A stretch of 64,000 bases of DNA from Nageia nagi (lineage: Eukaryota > Pinophyta). The stretch's first letter is position 1. Every line of letters begins with the position of its first letter. Location: NCBI GenBank assembly GCA_050084985.1, contig JBITNC010000001.1:75516001-75580000 (forward strand). Reading direction: 5' to 3'. Position numbers and translations under genes: made by a program. The notes under the pieces are model-generated. The model was given only the letters and a program-made list of their open reading frames with translations, searched no databases and was not told where the DNA came from. Positions 36,735 to 50,127 of this stretch are shown in pieces.

Positions 36735-38231
36735 TTGAATATTTTGAAGGTTTTGAGTTAATATAGTGATCTATGAAAGTATAGTGAAGTTTTTGGGGCA
36801 AATATTGTGGCCTAGGAACATATAATGAAATTTTTTGGGGCATATATTGTAGAAAATATTGCATGGTTCATGGGGTTTTTTGGATGATGAAATCACAATA
36901 TTAAATCTAGGTCCAAAATAGATATAGAATCCAAAATTTGGGTCCTATATAGAGATAAAATCTAGGTTCGGTATAGATACAAAATTTGTCATATGTGATC
37001 ATAAAAACTTAGATGAATCATGTGAAATATTATCCAAACCATAAAGTATTATATACTATTGAAAAGGTATCAAAAAGGGATATCCAATGGTGAAAAGTAC
37101 AACATATATGTAGGAGAATAGATGGGTCAAAATGCAATTGGAAGTGAAACACTTCACAAGTTTTACTAAGTACGACTAGGTAAGTGCATGTTAGTGTGAT
37201 ATGCCAATAAAGCATGTCATGTTATATATGGTTAGTAAGGTATTGAAATTAGATATGCACCATAAAAAGAATCACAAAAAATGATGTCTAGAATGGAAAT
37301 TATAGCCTCCAAAATAAAATTAATTCAAAAAAGGGATAATTTGAGAGAACCATAAATAACTCTTGAATGAATGCACAACACATAAAACTAATGAATAACC
37401 TTATTAATAAACCAATTGGGCCTCAGTTGTGCTTTACCCATTCCTAGTCATGCACATTTCCATGGACTTAGTGAGTGGCTTTCCACCTACAGTGTGTCGT
37501 AATGATTGCATCTTCGTGTAGTGGATCATTTCAGCAAGATGGCCAAGTTCATTCCCCACCACAACACTTCTTTAGCACATGATTTGGCATAATTATTGGT
37601 TGATCTTGTATGGCGATCTCTTGATCTTCCTTCAAGTATTGTCTCGGATCATGATCCACGATTTGTGGGCCATTTCTGGTGTTCCCTTTGGAAAAGGGAG
37701 TCTCTCTTAACATTTCCATTGCCTTCCACCCACACAATAAAAAATATCACCTTGGTTTTTCTCTAGATCCTCTATGCAAATATTTGCAAGTGTTTTCTCA
37801 TACATACATGCCCAAAAGTGGAAAACATACCACATAACCACATAGAAGAGCTGTAAAGCAATATCTCTTGCTATTGCTATTGCTAATTGATACAATACAA
37901 GAATGAATATACTATTACAATATACATGTACTTACATATTCTTTGAGAGGATAAGTTGCATGGAAGGGACTCATAATCTGATAATAGGTGTGGTGCATGC
38001 TAATAAAAAAAAATATTATGGATGCCCATCCTTTATAACAGAAGAAGTTCTAATGAAAACAAAATCATATTAAGAGTATAAAATACTCAACTACATGCTT
38101 GCATTTATAATTAAAGTGTGTAGCTAAAATATTAATCTAGTAGCAACCATTGGTGGAAGGCAAATAAATGATGTTATTGATGTAAAAAATTGAATATTCA
38201 AACCATGAAACATTATAATCTTTCATTCTCC
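36735..38231 (-). repeat. Copia-F 3' LTR containing a foreign integrase piece
   Basis: Minus reading starts TGAAAGATTATAATG after the purine tract AAGTGGGAGAA (about 38232). 36890-37410 and 37736-37940 align with 46275-46990; the interval 37411-37735 has no counterpart there. Confidence 0.7.
37411..37735 (+). pseudogene. Ty3/gypsy integrase core fragment inside the Copia-F LTR
   Basis: Plus-strand pieces read VVDHFSKMAKFIP, DLPSSIVSDHDPRFVGHFW and, one frame over, LTFPLPSTH, matching the central integrase (rve) block of plant gypsy elements, including the second catalytic Asp region (SDHDPRF). A frameshift lies near 37520. GC content is visibly higher than the surrounding LTR. The first and third catalytic acidic residues are not covered. 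Confidence 0.8.
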
Positions 38232-41200
38232 CACTTAATGTAAATGGTTTGAATTCCAATTTGATTCTAGAGATTAAGAAATCGATATTTTACCAATGCT
38301 TTAGTAAAGATATCTAAAAGTTAATATTCAAACTTAAAAAATTTGAATTGAATGAACCCATCCTTCACTAAGTCTAGATCATGAAATGATGGAGATTGTT
38401 TATATGATTTCTCTAGCTATGAAACATTGGATTCTTTGTCATGAAAATGGTGCTAGTGTTATCACACTGAATTGTAATAGGTTTGACAATTTACATGCCC
38501 AAGTCTTCAAATAATTTGGCCATCCAAATAACTTGAGTGCAAGTAGAGGATACAACCATATATTATACCTCAAAATAAAGGGAACAACTGTATTTTTCTT
38601 CTTTCTTCTCTATGAAACTAATGATTCACTAAAATGAAAGTATAACCAAATGTTCTTTTTTAATCATCAAGACTTTTGGCATAACCAACATTTGTGTATG
38701 CTTCAAGGATTATCAAAATCAATACTTTATACTATAGACCACAAGTTTTTGTGCCACTCACATACCAAACAATTCTCGTAGTTTCTTTTCAATGGGATTC
38801 ATATGGTGAATGTATGAATCTTGCCACCAAACTCACTGAAAACATAATATCCAATCTTATAGATGTGAGATACACAAGATACCAATTAGAGACCTATATA
38901 AGGTTTCATCAACAATAAGAGTAGAGTCCTGTTTATCAATTTGCAACCAACAACTACTAGTGTAGCTACTAGTTTCTAGTCCTTCATGGAAAATCTAACC
39001 AAAAGGCCTTCAACAAATTTTTGTTTGAGTGATGAAAATGCTATTGGATTATTGTTTCACTTGCACACAAAGGAACTATTGCATTTCACCTCAATCACTC
39101 ATCTCAAACTCATTCACGATGGCAATTTTAAATTTCTTTAGTAGGGTATGAGAACTAGTCATTAAAATACTATCATCAATATAAAACAAATGATGATGAA
39201 ATTATACTCATTCACCTTTATGTACAATGAGATTTTTTGTTGAAAACCTATGATAACCATTTTGATAGAAATAGATATCAATTCTAGAGTATTAGTCTCT
39301 ATGTACACTTTATCTTCATATCTTGTAATGATGAATCCTTGTTGCTAATCCACATAGAATTCTTTCTATAATTATCCATTTAATAAGGTTGATTTTACAT
39401 CCATTTTGTAAACAACAAGATCAATATGTGAAGCTAATGGTAGAAGAAATTTGACTATCTCAAGTCTTCCAACTTATGCAAATGTCTCTTCATAATCTAG
39501 TCCTTTATGAACATAGCCTTTTGCTACTAAGTGGGCTTTATGCTTGGCTACATTTCTATCAACATTATACTTTATCTTTAAATCCACTTGACACTAATTA
39601 TGGTATTACCTTTTGGAGGATGGAAAAGCTCCCAAGGGTCATTATTTTGGATTTATTCTATTTCATCTTCCATCACCTTAATCCAATCTTCATTTTTTTG
39701 TTTCTTCTTTGATGTTGTAAGCCTCAACAAAAGAAGATGAAATCAAGGCATAATTGATAACATGATCAACCCCTTGATTGTTTTCAAGTGACTTTTCTAG
39801 TAAAAACTTCATTTGAAATTTGAGATTGTAGATGATCCTTTTCTTACTAAAAGGTGAAATTATCATAATAGTGTTGGTTTGTTGGGGATGTAATGGATCA
39901 ACAAGTTCATTGAAATTAGAGTCTTCAAACTCCAGAGTGATTCCAGCACTATCATCATCCTTGTATGCTTCCCTTCATTAAACATCATACCCTGATTGAT
40001 ATACAACTTGTTACTGATATGATCATAACACTTGTAGGCTTTAGATTCATCAAAGTATAAAAAAATATACTTAATGGATTTAATATCTAATTTATTCTTA
40101 TTCTCTTTATGAACATGTACATAGAAAGTAGAGCCAAATATCCTTAGGTGAGAGATACTTAATTTCTTGCCAAACCAATCTTCATAGGGAGTGCAATCTT
40201 ACATTACCTTTGTAGGAAAATAATTAAGAATATACTCTATCATATAAACAACTTCATCTCATAGCTTGTTGGATTATCCCATATCCTTCAACATACATCA
40301 GATCATATCAAAAATTATTCTATTCTTTCTTTCTACCACTACATTTTGTTTAGGGGTGTATGTAATTGTGTACTACCTCTTGATTCCATATTTGTTGCAA
40401 AAGTCTTTGAATTTATTTGAGATAAATTAACTACAATGCTCTATCCTAAATTTATTAATGCTATAGCTAGAATATATTTCAACTTCATCCTTAAACTTAA
40501 CAAAATATCAAAAGCATTTGATTGTGCATGTAACAAATACAACCAACTCATCCTAGAATGATAATTGGTAAAGATTAGCATATACTTTGACTTGGCCATG
40601 GTTGGAATCTGCATAGGTCCACATATATCAACAAGCAACAATTCTAAAGGACTCTTGGCACTATGTTGGTGATGAGGAAACTTCTCTTGATGTTGTTTCC
40701 CAAATACACATATTTCACACAAAGTATTGGAAGAGTGTAAAAATATAGGGATACATCTCATAAGCATTTGCATCCACTCAATGAATTGAAATTCAGGTAT
40801 CCAAACATTTTATATCACAACCATGAATATCAATTATGGTCTTCAAATAATTTGTAGTCGATTTATTTTTAACATATACATTCTATTCTCAAACATGATA
40901 ATAGTAGCAACTACTTGATGATTGACCTCCTTTGTGATTTTGTAGCTTTTCTTCACAAAACTACTTCATAGTTTCTCCAACATAATTGACCAATGGTCAA
41001 GAGATTATGTTTCAACCTAGGAATATATAATATATATGCATATGCATAATATTATCAATTTTTGCCTTGATTGCAATGATTCCTTTACCAACAATGCTCA
41101 CTTGAATGTTGTCACCAAAATTGACTTGTCCAATGATATTCTTTTCATACTTTACAAACAATTTCTTATTCCCAATCATATGATTTGAACAGTCACTATC

Positions 41201-41630
41201 AAGGTACTAAATTTGATCATAAACAACTTCAAAGTTGTTATAAGGAAAAAATTGGTATCATATTACTCTTCACTATAGTCTTCTTTTTACTAGTTTCTTT
41301 TCTTAAAGCATTTTTTTCAATGTGATAATATTTTCCATAATATTCATAATATCTAGGGGTTGAAATCTAATTTTCACTATTTGACCTATATATTCCTCTA
41401 CTATAATCTTTTTTGTGACCTCTTAATGTAGATGATGAACTAGGAAATGTAGACTCCTTAGAGCCTTATGGTTGTTAATTAAATCAACTTACCTTGGAAG
41501 GCTTATAGTTTGTAATATTCTAATCAACATACTTAACTAAAGTGAGATGAGATAAGTCCTTAGACTCCTCAATAACAATGGTGATAGGATCAGACTTTCT
41601 TGGAAGGCTTCTCAATATCTTCTCCATAAT
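38232..41630 (-). pseudogene. Copia-F pol and gag C-terminal part, decayed
   Basis: Minus strand: end of RNase H as DIFTKALVKYRFL near 38300, RT remnants (near 39150-39600), and GAG-pre-integrase/integrase at 40441-40773 (ICVFGKQHQEKFP, ELLLVDICGPMQ). Gag end IEESKDLSHLTLVKYVD lies near 41530-41590. Many stops throughout. Confidence 0.75.
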
Positions 41631-41635
41631 CCTAG

Positions 41636-42269
41636 TGTAGATGCCTAAAATGAATTAGTATTTATTAAATAATTCATTTTATAGCATCAATGATATTTAT
41701 TGTAAAAAGGGGTTAAAATATACCCAAGGCAATGTAATGAATGTAATGGACCATTGTATAATGTACAAGGTGTCAAATATCAAGAAAGACACCTCAAACC
41801 ATGTAATGTGCAATGATCTTAAGAATCAAAGAAGACTAGGTCGTTTCTATAAAGACACATCAAAACAACACAAGAGATATCATGCGAGGGCATCAAAAAT
41901 ACTAAGAGAGACTTCAACAAATACAAGATTGCTTTATCTTACCAACAATGTTATTTTGTAATACCACCTCTGTATATATCTATTAAACATTTTGACTCGC
42001 TTTCATATATCTTTTATTTTGTTCTTGGATCTACTAATTAAATTTAGCCAACGATGTAAAATCTTTGGGTTTTTGGTGGTGTATGTTTTTGTAAATGCAC
42101 CATGGTGATTGATGAATGGTTTTTGTTATTTCATGTTTATGCGATTGCAATTAAGGTACATTAATTATCATTATTTCTTTGATGCTATATTTTTGCTATA
42201 TGCTTCAATAATTATATTGTAGATAAATAGTGCATCAATTTACTATTTATATGTTATTTGAGGTCTATA
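41636..42269 (+). mobile_element. Solo LTR of the G1 family, TSD CCTAG
   Basis: 634 bp with ends TGTAGA and TCTATA, flanked by CCTAG at 41631-41635 and 42270-42274, inside the Copia-F gag frame. It matches the G1 5' LTR (46991-47596) along its length. A single LTR with intact TSD is the usual product of LTR-LTR recombination. Confidence 0.85.
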
Positions 42270-42274
42270 CCTAG

Positions 42275-42760
42275 TATCATCTAGCGCTTCATAATGTGAA
42301 TGAATGACATTGACCAAATCTTAGATTCTTGTTATAAATACCTCAATGGTATCACCATCATACATTTTTAAGGATTTAAAATCCTTACATAATAGCTAAA
42401 GATTAACTACTCTTACATTTTAATATCCCTTGTAGACACTCTCAAGAGTCTCCCATATTTCCTTAGATATTTTGCATTCTACAATCTTGAGAAAGATGTA
42501 TATATATATTCCACTTTATATGGAAATAGGGATTTGACATCCTCTTTCTTGTCTCCAAAATATTCTTTTTATAATCTATTATAAGTCCATAAGAGGCTAC
42601 AACATCAGGTTCTATATAACCCTATGAAATAAGACTCCATTGGTCTTTAGAGATGCAAAATTTTCTCATTTGAATACTCTAATATTCAAAATATTCACCA
42701 TTAAATATAGGAATCCAAAAAACACTATTTTTTGACATTTTTGATCCATTTTAACCTAAT
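42275..42760 (-). pseudogene. Copia-F gag N-terminal part
   Basis: Minus frames read like FNGEN(F)EYWSIQMRKF near 42660-42700 and EIWETLESVYKGY near 42430-42470, the DUF4219/UBN2 gag pattern, with frameshifts. It continues at 41630 on the other side of the solo LTR. A TTGATATCA primer-site-like motif lies at about 42775-42784. Confidence 0.7.
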
Positions 42761-43469
42761 GAAAAGACTTTATTTTGATATCAAATAAAGATTTTGAAGG
42801 TTATAAGGTCAATATAGTGATCTAGAAAAGTATAATAAAGTTTTTTGGGGAAAATATTTGGCCTAGTAATATACGTTAAAGTTTTTAAGGTAGATATTAT
42901 AAACAATATTGTATGTTTTTATATTTTTTTTAATGATGATATAAAGCTCAAATTTATAAAGTGGAGATCATTGCCAAGGATATTCATGTTTGAGTTTGAA
43001 ATGTTCCTTTTACTTGGTAGTTTTTATGCATTGTAGCCTAGTGCCATTGCTACTTGCAGTACCATCATTGACAATAGTGCCAATGTTGAACTTTATGCAT
43101 GATTTGTCAATAAGATTATTAGAGATTAGGGTTTTCAATGTCATAATAATTCAAGGGAGTTTTGGAGGTGTTTTGACTTCATAAATATCATTAAATTGTA
43201 TTGAGATAGATCATTACATAAATGATAATATGTATCATTTCAGTTACTCGATTATGTTGGCCAACATTAGTGCTTACATGATAAAATATCTATAGGTGAA
43301 TTTGAAGATGTTTGGTTCATTTCCTAATCATTTGGGAAGTTATTTATCTTCCAAAAGGTGTAATCTTTGCCCATAAACCAATCCTATCCATCTCCAAAAG
43401 GTGTTGGAGACTTTATTGATGTTGTGATCAATTTTATGATTCTTTCTAGTTATGAACCTATGTGAAGAA

Positions 43470-46000
43470 TGATGTACCTTATAGAGGGAATAACTTTTGA
43501 TCTGGATATCATTTGGATCCCATTTATTTTTTTAGATCATGCATAATTTAAAAATCTACAAGATTCCTAGGGTAAGTACAAGAAGTTGAGTCACACTTTT
43601 AGCCAAAAATTGGATCTATTTTACTTGATTTCCACATTTCATCACAATTGATCTCAAAATTTGAAATACTTAGAGTTGATATCTTGAAAAAGGTCACTAT
43701 AGTGAAAATGTAGTACTTAAAGTTTAGTTTTCAAATATGTAATTTATTCTAATACCTAGATAATAGAAATGAGTTTTGGATAGGCATGTTTAAAACCCAC
43801 TGTTTAAAAAATATAGTTTTAGAACCACACCCCCATTGTGTCCCTCAAGCATAATTAGATGTAAATTAAAATAATTTGTTAAATACTTTTGGGTAAAGAT
43901 ACCTAAGACATTAAAGATTGTGGAGGATATTGTTTTTTGTAATTTTTTCATGAAATTATTATTTTTATTAATTTTTTATTAGACCTAATTATCATTTCAA
44001 AAATGCTTGTGTCCCTCAAGCATAATTTGACCTAAACTTATCATTTTGAATTAATTTTTTTAAACTTGTGGAGAATTATATGCATATTATGGACATATAT
44101 TTTATTTTTTATAATTCCAAAAATATAAAAAGTTATTTAGTAAATACAAAACCCTATTTTTTGAAGTTTATGGAACCTCTTTCATTGGTAATTATATTAA
44201 AAATATAAAATCTAATCAATTATAAAACAAATAGCATATTTAGAATCTACAATCTCTCATCCATAATCCTATAAAATTTCATGAAAAAATGCTTTGGAAA
44301 GCATCATCAAACACATGTCCAAAGTTGATAAAGTCCATTACTATTGTGATGACCATGAAGTTGTAGGTCCAAAGCTAAGGTTCAGGTCATTGAACCTAAT
44401 TTTGAACGAAAAGGGTGGGTAAAAATTTTGAATTTTAGGATAGAGATCCTAAGGGGGCAAGATCCTAGGGGTAGGGATCCTGATCCCCCTTTTATTTATA
44501 GTATTCTAGGATCGTGATCTCGGGGGGTGGGATCGCAACCCCCATAATCCTGATCCTAGCTCGAGGATCTTGAACTAGGCAGGATCGAGATCCCAACCCT
44601 TGGATCTCAACCCCATGTTAAAAATTCTAAGTCCCATGAGTTACTCCAAAGTGGACTCAATGTCTTGCACTTAACCCCCACATCTCCCATGGGAGATAAT
44701 TTTGAGGCCTAAAAAAATTATCATACAACCCAAATTTCACTTTTACTTTTAGTTCTAATTTTAGATTCTATTTTTAAATAATTGCATGTGCTAAAACCAT
44801 GTGCTAAAATCATGTACTAAAACCATGTGCTAAAACATATGGTATTACTTGTATTTTAGCCTATTTAAAGGTTGAAAACTTAATGAAAAGGGGGTGGATT
44901 TTTGAGTTACATCATGTAGTATCAGAGTAAGTAGAATCCTACCTATGAGGGGGGATTACTTGTTGGTATTCATCCCTCTTATTATTTGAATGATTTTGTA
45001 GATATATGGGTGATATGTATTTGAGACATGCATGAGGGTTTGAAGGATCTGAATAGTTAAAGAATCGTCAAGAGAGGATTTGAATAGATTTCTATTTTTG
45101 GAAGGCTTGTGCTTCCTTAGAAAAGAGAAATGGGAGAGTTTAGATGATTTAGATGGATGGGATTTGGAAAGCCTATGAATTTGGTGTTATCCATAAACAC
45201 TTGAAGACTATTGGTGCTTGATGTGAAAGTACTTGCAAAAGGTTTTATGTAGACTTAGAGGAGAGTTTAGATGATGTAGGTGAATGGGTCTTGAGAAGTA
45301 TATGAGTTGAATTGTTAGCCAAAAACACTCATAAATTTGCCTTGCATATTTCTCTCATTCTAAAAATTCTTCAAGTTGAGTGTTAGCCATAAACACTGAG
45401 GGTTGAGTGTTAGCCATAAACATTAAGGGTTGAGTGTTAACCTTAAACACTATGGGTTGAGTGTTCACCATAAACACTGATGGTTGAGTGTTAGCCATAA
45501 ACATCGAGGGTTGAGTGTTAAATTTAAACACTATGGGTTGAGTGTTTGCCATAAACATCAAGGGTTGAGTGTTAACCATCAACACTGTATATTCATCTTA
45601 CACATTGCTCTTAGTAATTCTCTTGAGGATTGATTCTTTTTCATGGATGTTATCACTTTTTGAAATTAGAGGAACTCAAAGGTTGAGTTTTTTTATAAGA
45701 GGAGAAAGATGTACCTTGTAAAGGTTGTAACTTTTGATTTGGATATCATTTGGAGCCCTTTTTTTCCAGGTCATGTAGAATTTAAAAATCTACAAGATTC
45801 ACACATATTCCATGGGAGATAATTTTGAGGTCTAAAATGATTATTGTACAACCCAAATTTTGCTTTTACTTTTAGTTCTAGTTTTAGATTCTATTTTTAT
45901 AATAATTACATGTGCTAAAACCATGTGATATTACTTGTATTTTAGCCTTGTTAGAGGTTGAAAACTTAATGAAAATAGGGTGGATTTTTGAGTTACATCA
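43470..46000 (+). mobile_element. Element H: small non-autonomous LTR retroelement, TSD AAGAA
   Basis: TSD AAGAA at 43465-43469 and 46001-46005. LTRs run 43470-44914 and 45707-46000, with ends TGATG...CATCA (perfect 5-base inverted repeat; the 3' LTR starts AGATG). The primer-binding site TAGTATCAGAG at 44917 is Met-tRNA type and the purine tract AAGAGGAGAA precedes the 3' LTR. The 790-bp interior has no ORF and contains a minisatellite. The 5' LTR is about 1.15 kb longer than the 3' LTR because of 43560-44680. Confidence 0.82.
45371..45592 (+). repeat. 30-bp minisatellite in element H
   Basis: About seven copies of a unit like GGGTTGAGTGTTAGCCATAAACACTGA, differing mainly in the last six bases. 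The minus-strand frame 45355-45585 is only its translation. Confidence 0.85.
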
Positions 46001-46990
46001 AAGAAGCCCTTGGATACTATAGGGAAGTTATAGGATATATTTGATAGGAAAGAGTAGGAGATAGTTTTTGTAGAGGCTATATAAATATTCTTGATTCCAT
46101 TATTCTTATATTTATATTATGACTCAAGCTATTTATCAAATATCAAACATTCTAGACTAGCCCATATTGGGTGAACCATGGTAAATTTTATGCCTTTATG
46201 TTATGGATGTAATTTTCTTATATTTACTATTGCTATCTTCATTTTTTGCAATAACATAGATTACAAAGATTTATAGATAAAATGATGATATCAACAATAC
46301 AAAGTTTAGATGTGCAATAGATATTGAATCTAAAATCTAGGTCCTATATAGAGACCAAATCTGGTTTGATATAAATACAAAATTGGTTATATGCATTCAC
46401 AGAAACTTAAACTTATTATGTCAAATGTTACTCAAACCATAGTTTTATATCTATTTAAAAGTTATCAAAGAGGGATATCTAATGGTAGAAAAATGGAATA
46501 TATATAGGAGAATAGATGGGTCAAAAATCATATGTAATTGAAATATTTTATGGGTCTTATTGAGTAAGATTGGGTAAGTACATATCAAAAAATTATGGAT
46601 TATAAGTATGATATGCTATATAAAATTGGAAAGGTATTGAAACCATATATCCACCAAAAAATGAATCACATCAAAATTAGGTTGAGAATGAAATTTATAG
46701 CCTCCAAAAGAAAACTGATCTAAAAAGAGGAAAATTTGAGAGAACCATAACAAAATCTTGAAAGAATGCACAACACATAAAAATAATGAATACCCACCTA
46801 GTTAATGTACCATAAAATAGAAAATTATCACCTTGGTTTTACTCCAAATATTTTATGAAAATATTTACAAGTGGTTTCTCATACATACATGCCTAGTAGT
46901 GGAAAACACACTACATAACCACAAAGAAGAGTTGTAGAGAGATATATCTTTCTATTGTTATTGCTAATTGAAACAAAAAAGAATGAATAT

Positions 46991-47596
46991 TATAGCTACA
47001 TAAAAATGAATTATTATTTGTTAAATAATTAATTTTATAGCATAAAGGATATTTATTGTAAAAAAGGTTAAAATATACCCAAGGTAATGTAATCAATGTA
47101 ATGGACCATAGTACAATGTAAAAGGTATCAAATATCAAGAAAGACACCTCAAATAATGTAATGTGCAATGATCCCAAGAATCAAAGAAGACTAGGATGGT
47201 GCTATAAAGAAACATCAAAAGCATGAAGGAAACATAATGTGAGGGCCTCAGAAATACCAAGAGAGATACTAACAATGGTGTTTGGTAACACCACCTCTAC
47301 ATAGATCTATTAAATCCTTCATTTTGCTTTTGCATGCTTTTTATTCTATTCATAGATCTACCTTTTTTCTGGTAGCTAACGACATACCATATTAAGTTGT
47401 TGGTAGCATGCATTTCTTATTCAACATTATGATGATTGATGGATGGTTGCTATTATTTCATATTCATGTGATTATGATGAAGGTACATTGATTATCATTA
47501 TTCATTGGAAGCCATATTTCTTATATATGCTTCAATTACATATCATAGATAAATAGTGCATCAATTTTATTATTTATGCATTATTTAAGGTTTACA
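46991..47596 (+). repeat. G1 5' LTR
   Basis: Aligns with the solo LTR 41636-42269, from TATAGCTACATAAAAATG to GGTTTACA, and directly precedes a TTTTGGTGAA primer-site-like sequence also found after the G2 LTR. Confidence 0.8.
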
Positions 47597-47939
47597 TTTT
47601 GGTGAAATTGATTATTAAATTTATTTTTCCCTCTTGGTGAGATCTTATGAGAATTTTGTAATGGATCCACACTGATAATGGTATGTATAAACCTATTTTT
47701 GGGCTATCAACAATGTAAAAATGGAGCAATTAATTTGAAAGCTTTATAAGAAAGTAGAAAGTATAGAAATAGAGATGTGATCATTAAAGAGTTGGGGTAG
47801 CTCATCAATAGTACTAGATCCTATCATAGTTGCATGACTTACCAATCTTGAGAATAGTAGGAGACCACATCAAAGTGAAGAAGATTATGATGATGTATTC
47901 ATCTCACCCTTGTTAAAAGAAATATGTAATCATCCCCTA

Positions 47940-49860
47940 CACTTGAGCATAAGGCCCCCAAGTTTGAGATGTTTAGTGATGACCAAGACCCAAAATAACA
48001 TCTTATCACCTATCAAGAAGAGTGCTTATTAAAATCAGGGTTGAAGGAGAAGTTGATGACCAAATTTTTCCTAAGGAGTCTGAAAGGTGATACTAGTAAG
48101 TGGTTCTATAATGTTTTTTGAGGTTCAATTTATTCTTTCAAGTCATTGGTTAAAGTATTTATGGGAAAATATAAGAACAACATCAAAGAGCAAGGAACTA
48201 TTATAAATTTATGCACCATGAGACAAGGGAGAAATGAAACCCTAGAGAAATATATTCCATAGTTTAAAAAGGTATGAAATATATTCAAAGCAAATTAGAT
48301 GAAAATAAAATTTATGCTATATTTAGAGATTCTATGTTGCAAATTATCAATTTGCATGCTCATAGTAAAAAGAATGTTGGATTTGGAGTATTGATACAAG
48401 AGTTATTGCAATTTTTTTTTTCTTGAGTTAAGGGAACTCAAGTCGCATATACACCTTACAATAAGGAGAATAGAAGGACATATACAAAAAAGGAAGAAAA
48501 GATGGTGCGTATGGGTGACATACATACCTCTCCACCAAAACTACAAAGATATGCCACTACAAAAGATATAAGGTACACTTGTCTAATTCAAACAAGGTTA
48601 TTATGAGGGATCTAATGAAAAGGGGATTATTACAACTATTGAAAAAGTCAGCACAAGATGATAATGTTCCTATGGGAAAATCTGATGCTTATTATACATA
48701 TCATCAAAGAAAGGGTCATGCTACAAATTATTATAAAGCATTGGAGGTAGCCATATTGCATCTCATTGCTGAGGGGAAGTATCAGATTAATTAAACAAAT
48801 TCAAATCAAGTGATGATAATGAATATAGTTTATTTTAAAAAGGTTTATATGCTATGTTATGAAGAGGGAATCCAATACATGCATCAAATACATCACTATA
48901 GAATAACTATACCACTTGATCCAAAGACATATAGTGTGATTGAGCAATTTAAAACTATTCCTGCCAAGATTAGTTTATATGATCTCATATCTACATCTGA
49001 TTCACTTAGAGAGATATGATATGCTTTATTAAAAAAGGATACAATCCCTACAAATATGGCTATTGCTATGTTATCTTAAAAATTTAGGTCTATCAAGGAA
49101 TGTGATCCTATCTCCTTTTATAAATATGAAAAGCTTAGTAAGGAACTTCTTGATGAATTCTTAGCTTTGTATATCACCCCTATGATATATGGATGAGAGA
49201 TAAAAATAACTTTGGTTGAAAATGGATCAATGGTTAATATATTTCTTATAAGTTTTTGATCCAACTCTAAGAAGAAGGTGTAGAAATTCCTCCATTAGAA
49301 GAAGCTACATTCAGAATTAGGGAATATGATAGCTCATTTAAAAATCTAGTTGGAATAACCATAATTTTGGTCACTATAGGAGTCATAATAATTATCACTA
49401 AGTTTCAGATTGTTGATTTCAAATTATCATATAACTTGTTATTGGAAAGGCCTTGGCTTGATAAATGGATGAAATCCCATATATAGTACATGGAATATTG
49501 AAATTTGAATATTAGGGTGAGGTTCATATGGTGCTTGATGATCCAAAACCATATGATTTTTTGTAATGTAATAGAATATGAGGAATTTACAATGACCTAT
49601 CCCAAATATGATATTGAACCCTTGGAACAAAGTGCACTGGGGCAACTACAAAAAATAATAACAAATTGTAGAAAAAAGCATGGGTACATACAAAATTGAG
49701 AATATGGATATGTTTGCATCCATTAAAGACTTAGGATGACTCAAAATTCTATTTATGGAAGGTCATAAATGGTATGCTATCCTACCTGAAGGCCAATGTG
49801 ACATGCAAATAGTGAAGATAGAGAGGGATCTTGCTCTATCACATCAGTTTTATCTAACCC
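47940..49860 (+). pseudogene. G1 gag and aspartic protease, decayed
   Basis: Gag: KFFLRSLKGDTSKWFYNVF near 48060-48115 parallels KFFPQSLEGEAREWFYALP in G2; LEKYIP-FKK near 48245 and a YYTYHQRKGHATNYY knuckle near 48690-48730, where Cys residues are lost. Protease: EIKITLVENGSMVNIFL near 49200-49245 (active-site D-T/S-G now ENG) and YNLLLERPWLDKWMKSH near 49430-49480, the typical gypsy YxxLLGRPW block. Stops and shifts throughout. Confidence 0.8.
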
Positions 49861-50127
49861 AAATAAATCATCAATATAACTAGCAACAAATGAAATGAGT
49901 AAAATATTTCCATCTCCTTTTGTTTTCAATTATATAGTTGGAAATTGCAAGTATAAAGGAGTAGGTTTATGAAAATATAAGCAAAGGATGTCTTTCTTTC
50001 CTACTGATTCAAAATGATAGAAAAATAAAGATGGATTATGTAGTGATCAAAATACTAAGCAAACAATGGTACCTATTAAGTTTGTTAAAGAATGTGATAT
50101 GATTGAATTGTATGATGATATTGATGA

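Larger units (their letters stand above)
42946..46270. mobile_element. Unclassified insert in the Copia-F 5' LTR, host of element H
   Basis: The Copia-F LTR is interrupted between two copies of AATGATGATAT (about 42933-42943 and 46281-46291). Flanks 42946-43464 and 46006-46270 have no recognisable coding sequence; TATAAATATTC occurs near 46080. With H removed it is under 0.9 kb, possibly a solo LTR. Confidence 0.45.
36735..46990 (-). mobile_element. Ty1/copia element Copia-F, heavily nested
   Basis: 3' LTR 36735-38231, internal region 38232-42784, 5' LTR split as 42785-42945 and 46270-46990. The two LTRs align (for example GAGAATAGATGGGTCAAAA at about 37110 and 46506). Insertions: a gypsy integrase piece in the 3' LTR, a solo LTR in gag, a compound insert in the 5' LTR, and G1 at 46991. 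Confidence 0.75.
46991..50127 (+). mobile_element. Ty3/gypsy element G1, 5' part
   Basis: 5' LTR, primer-site region TTTTGGTGAAATTG, gag relic and protease relic, cut at 50128 by the Copia-E LTR. Gag resembles that of G2. Remaining pol would lie beyond Copia-E and G2, outside the window. Confidence 0.75.

Noticed and set aside
45355-45585. Minus-strand frame with repeated VNTQP-like motif
   Set aside because: Translation of the 30-bp minisatellite in element H.
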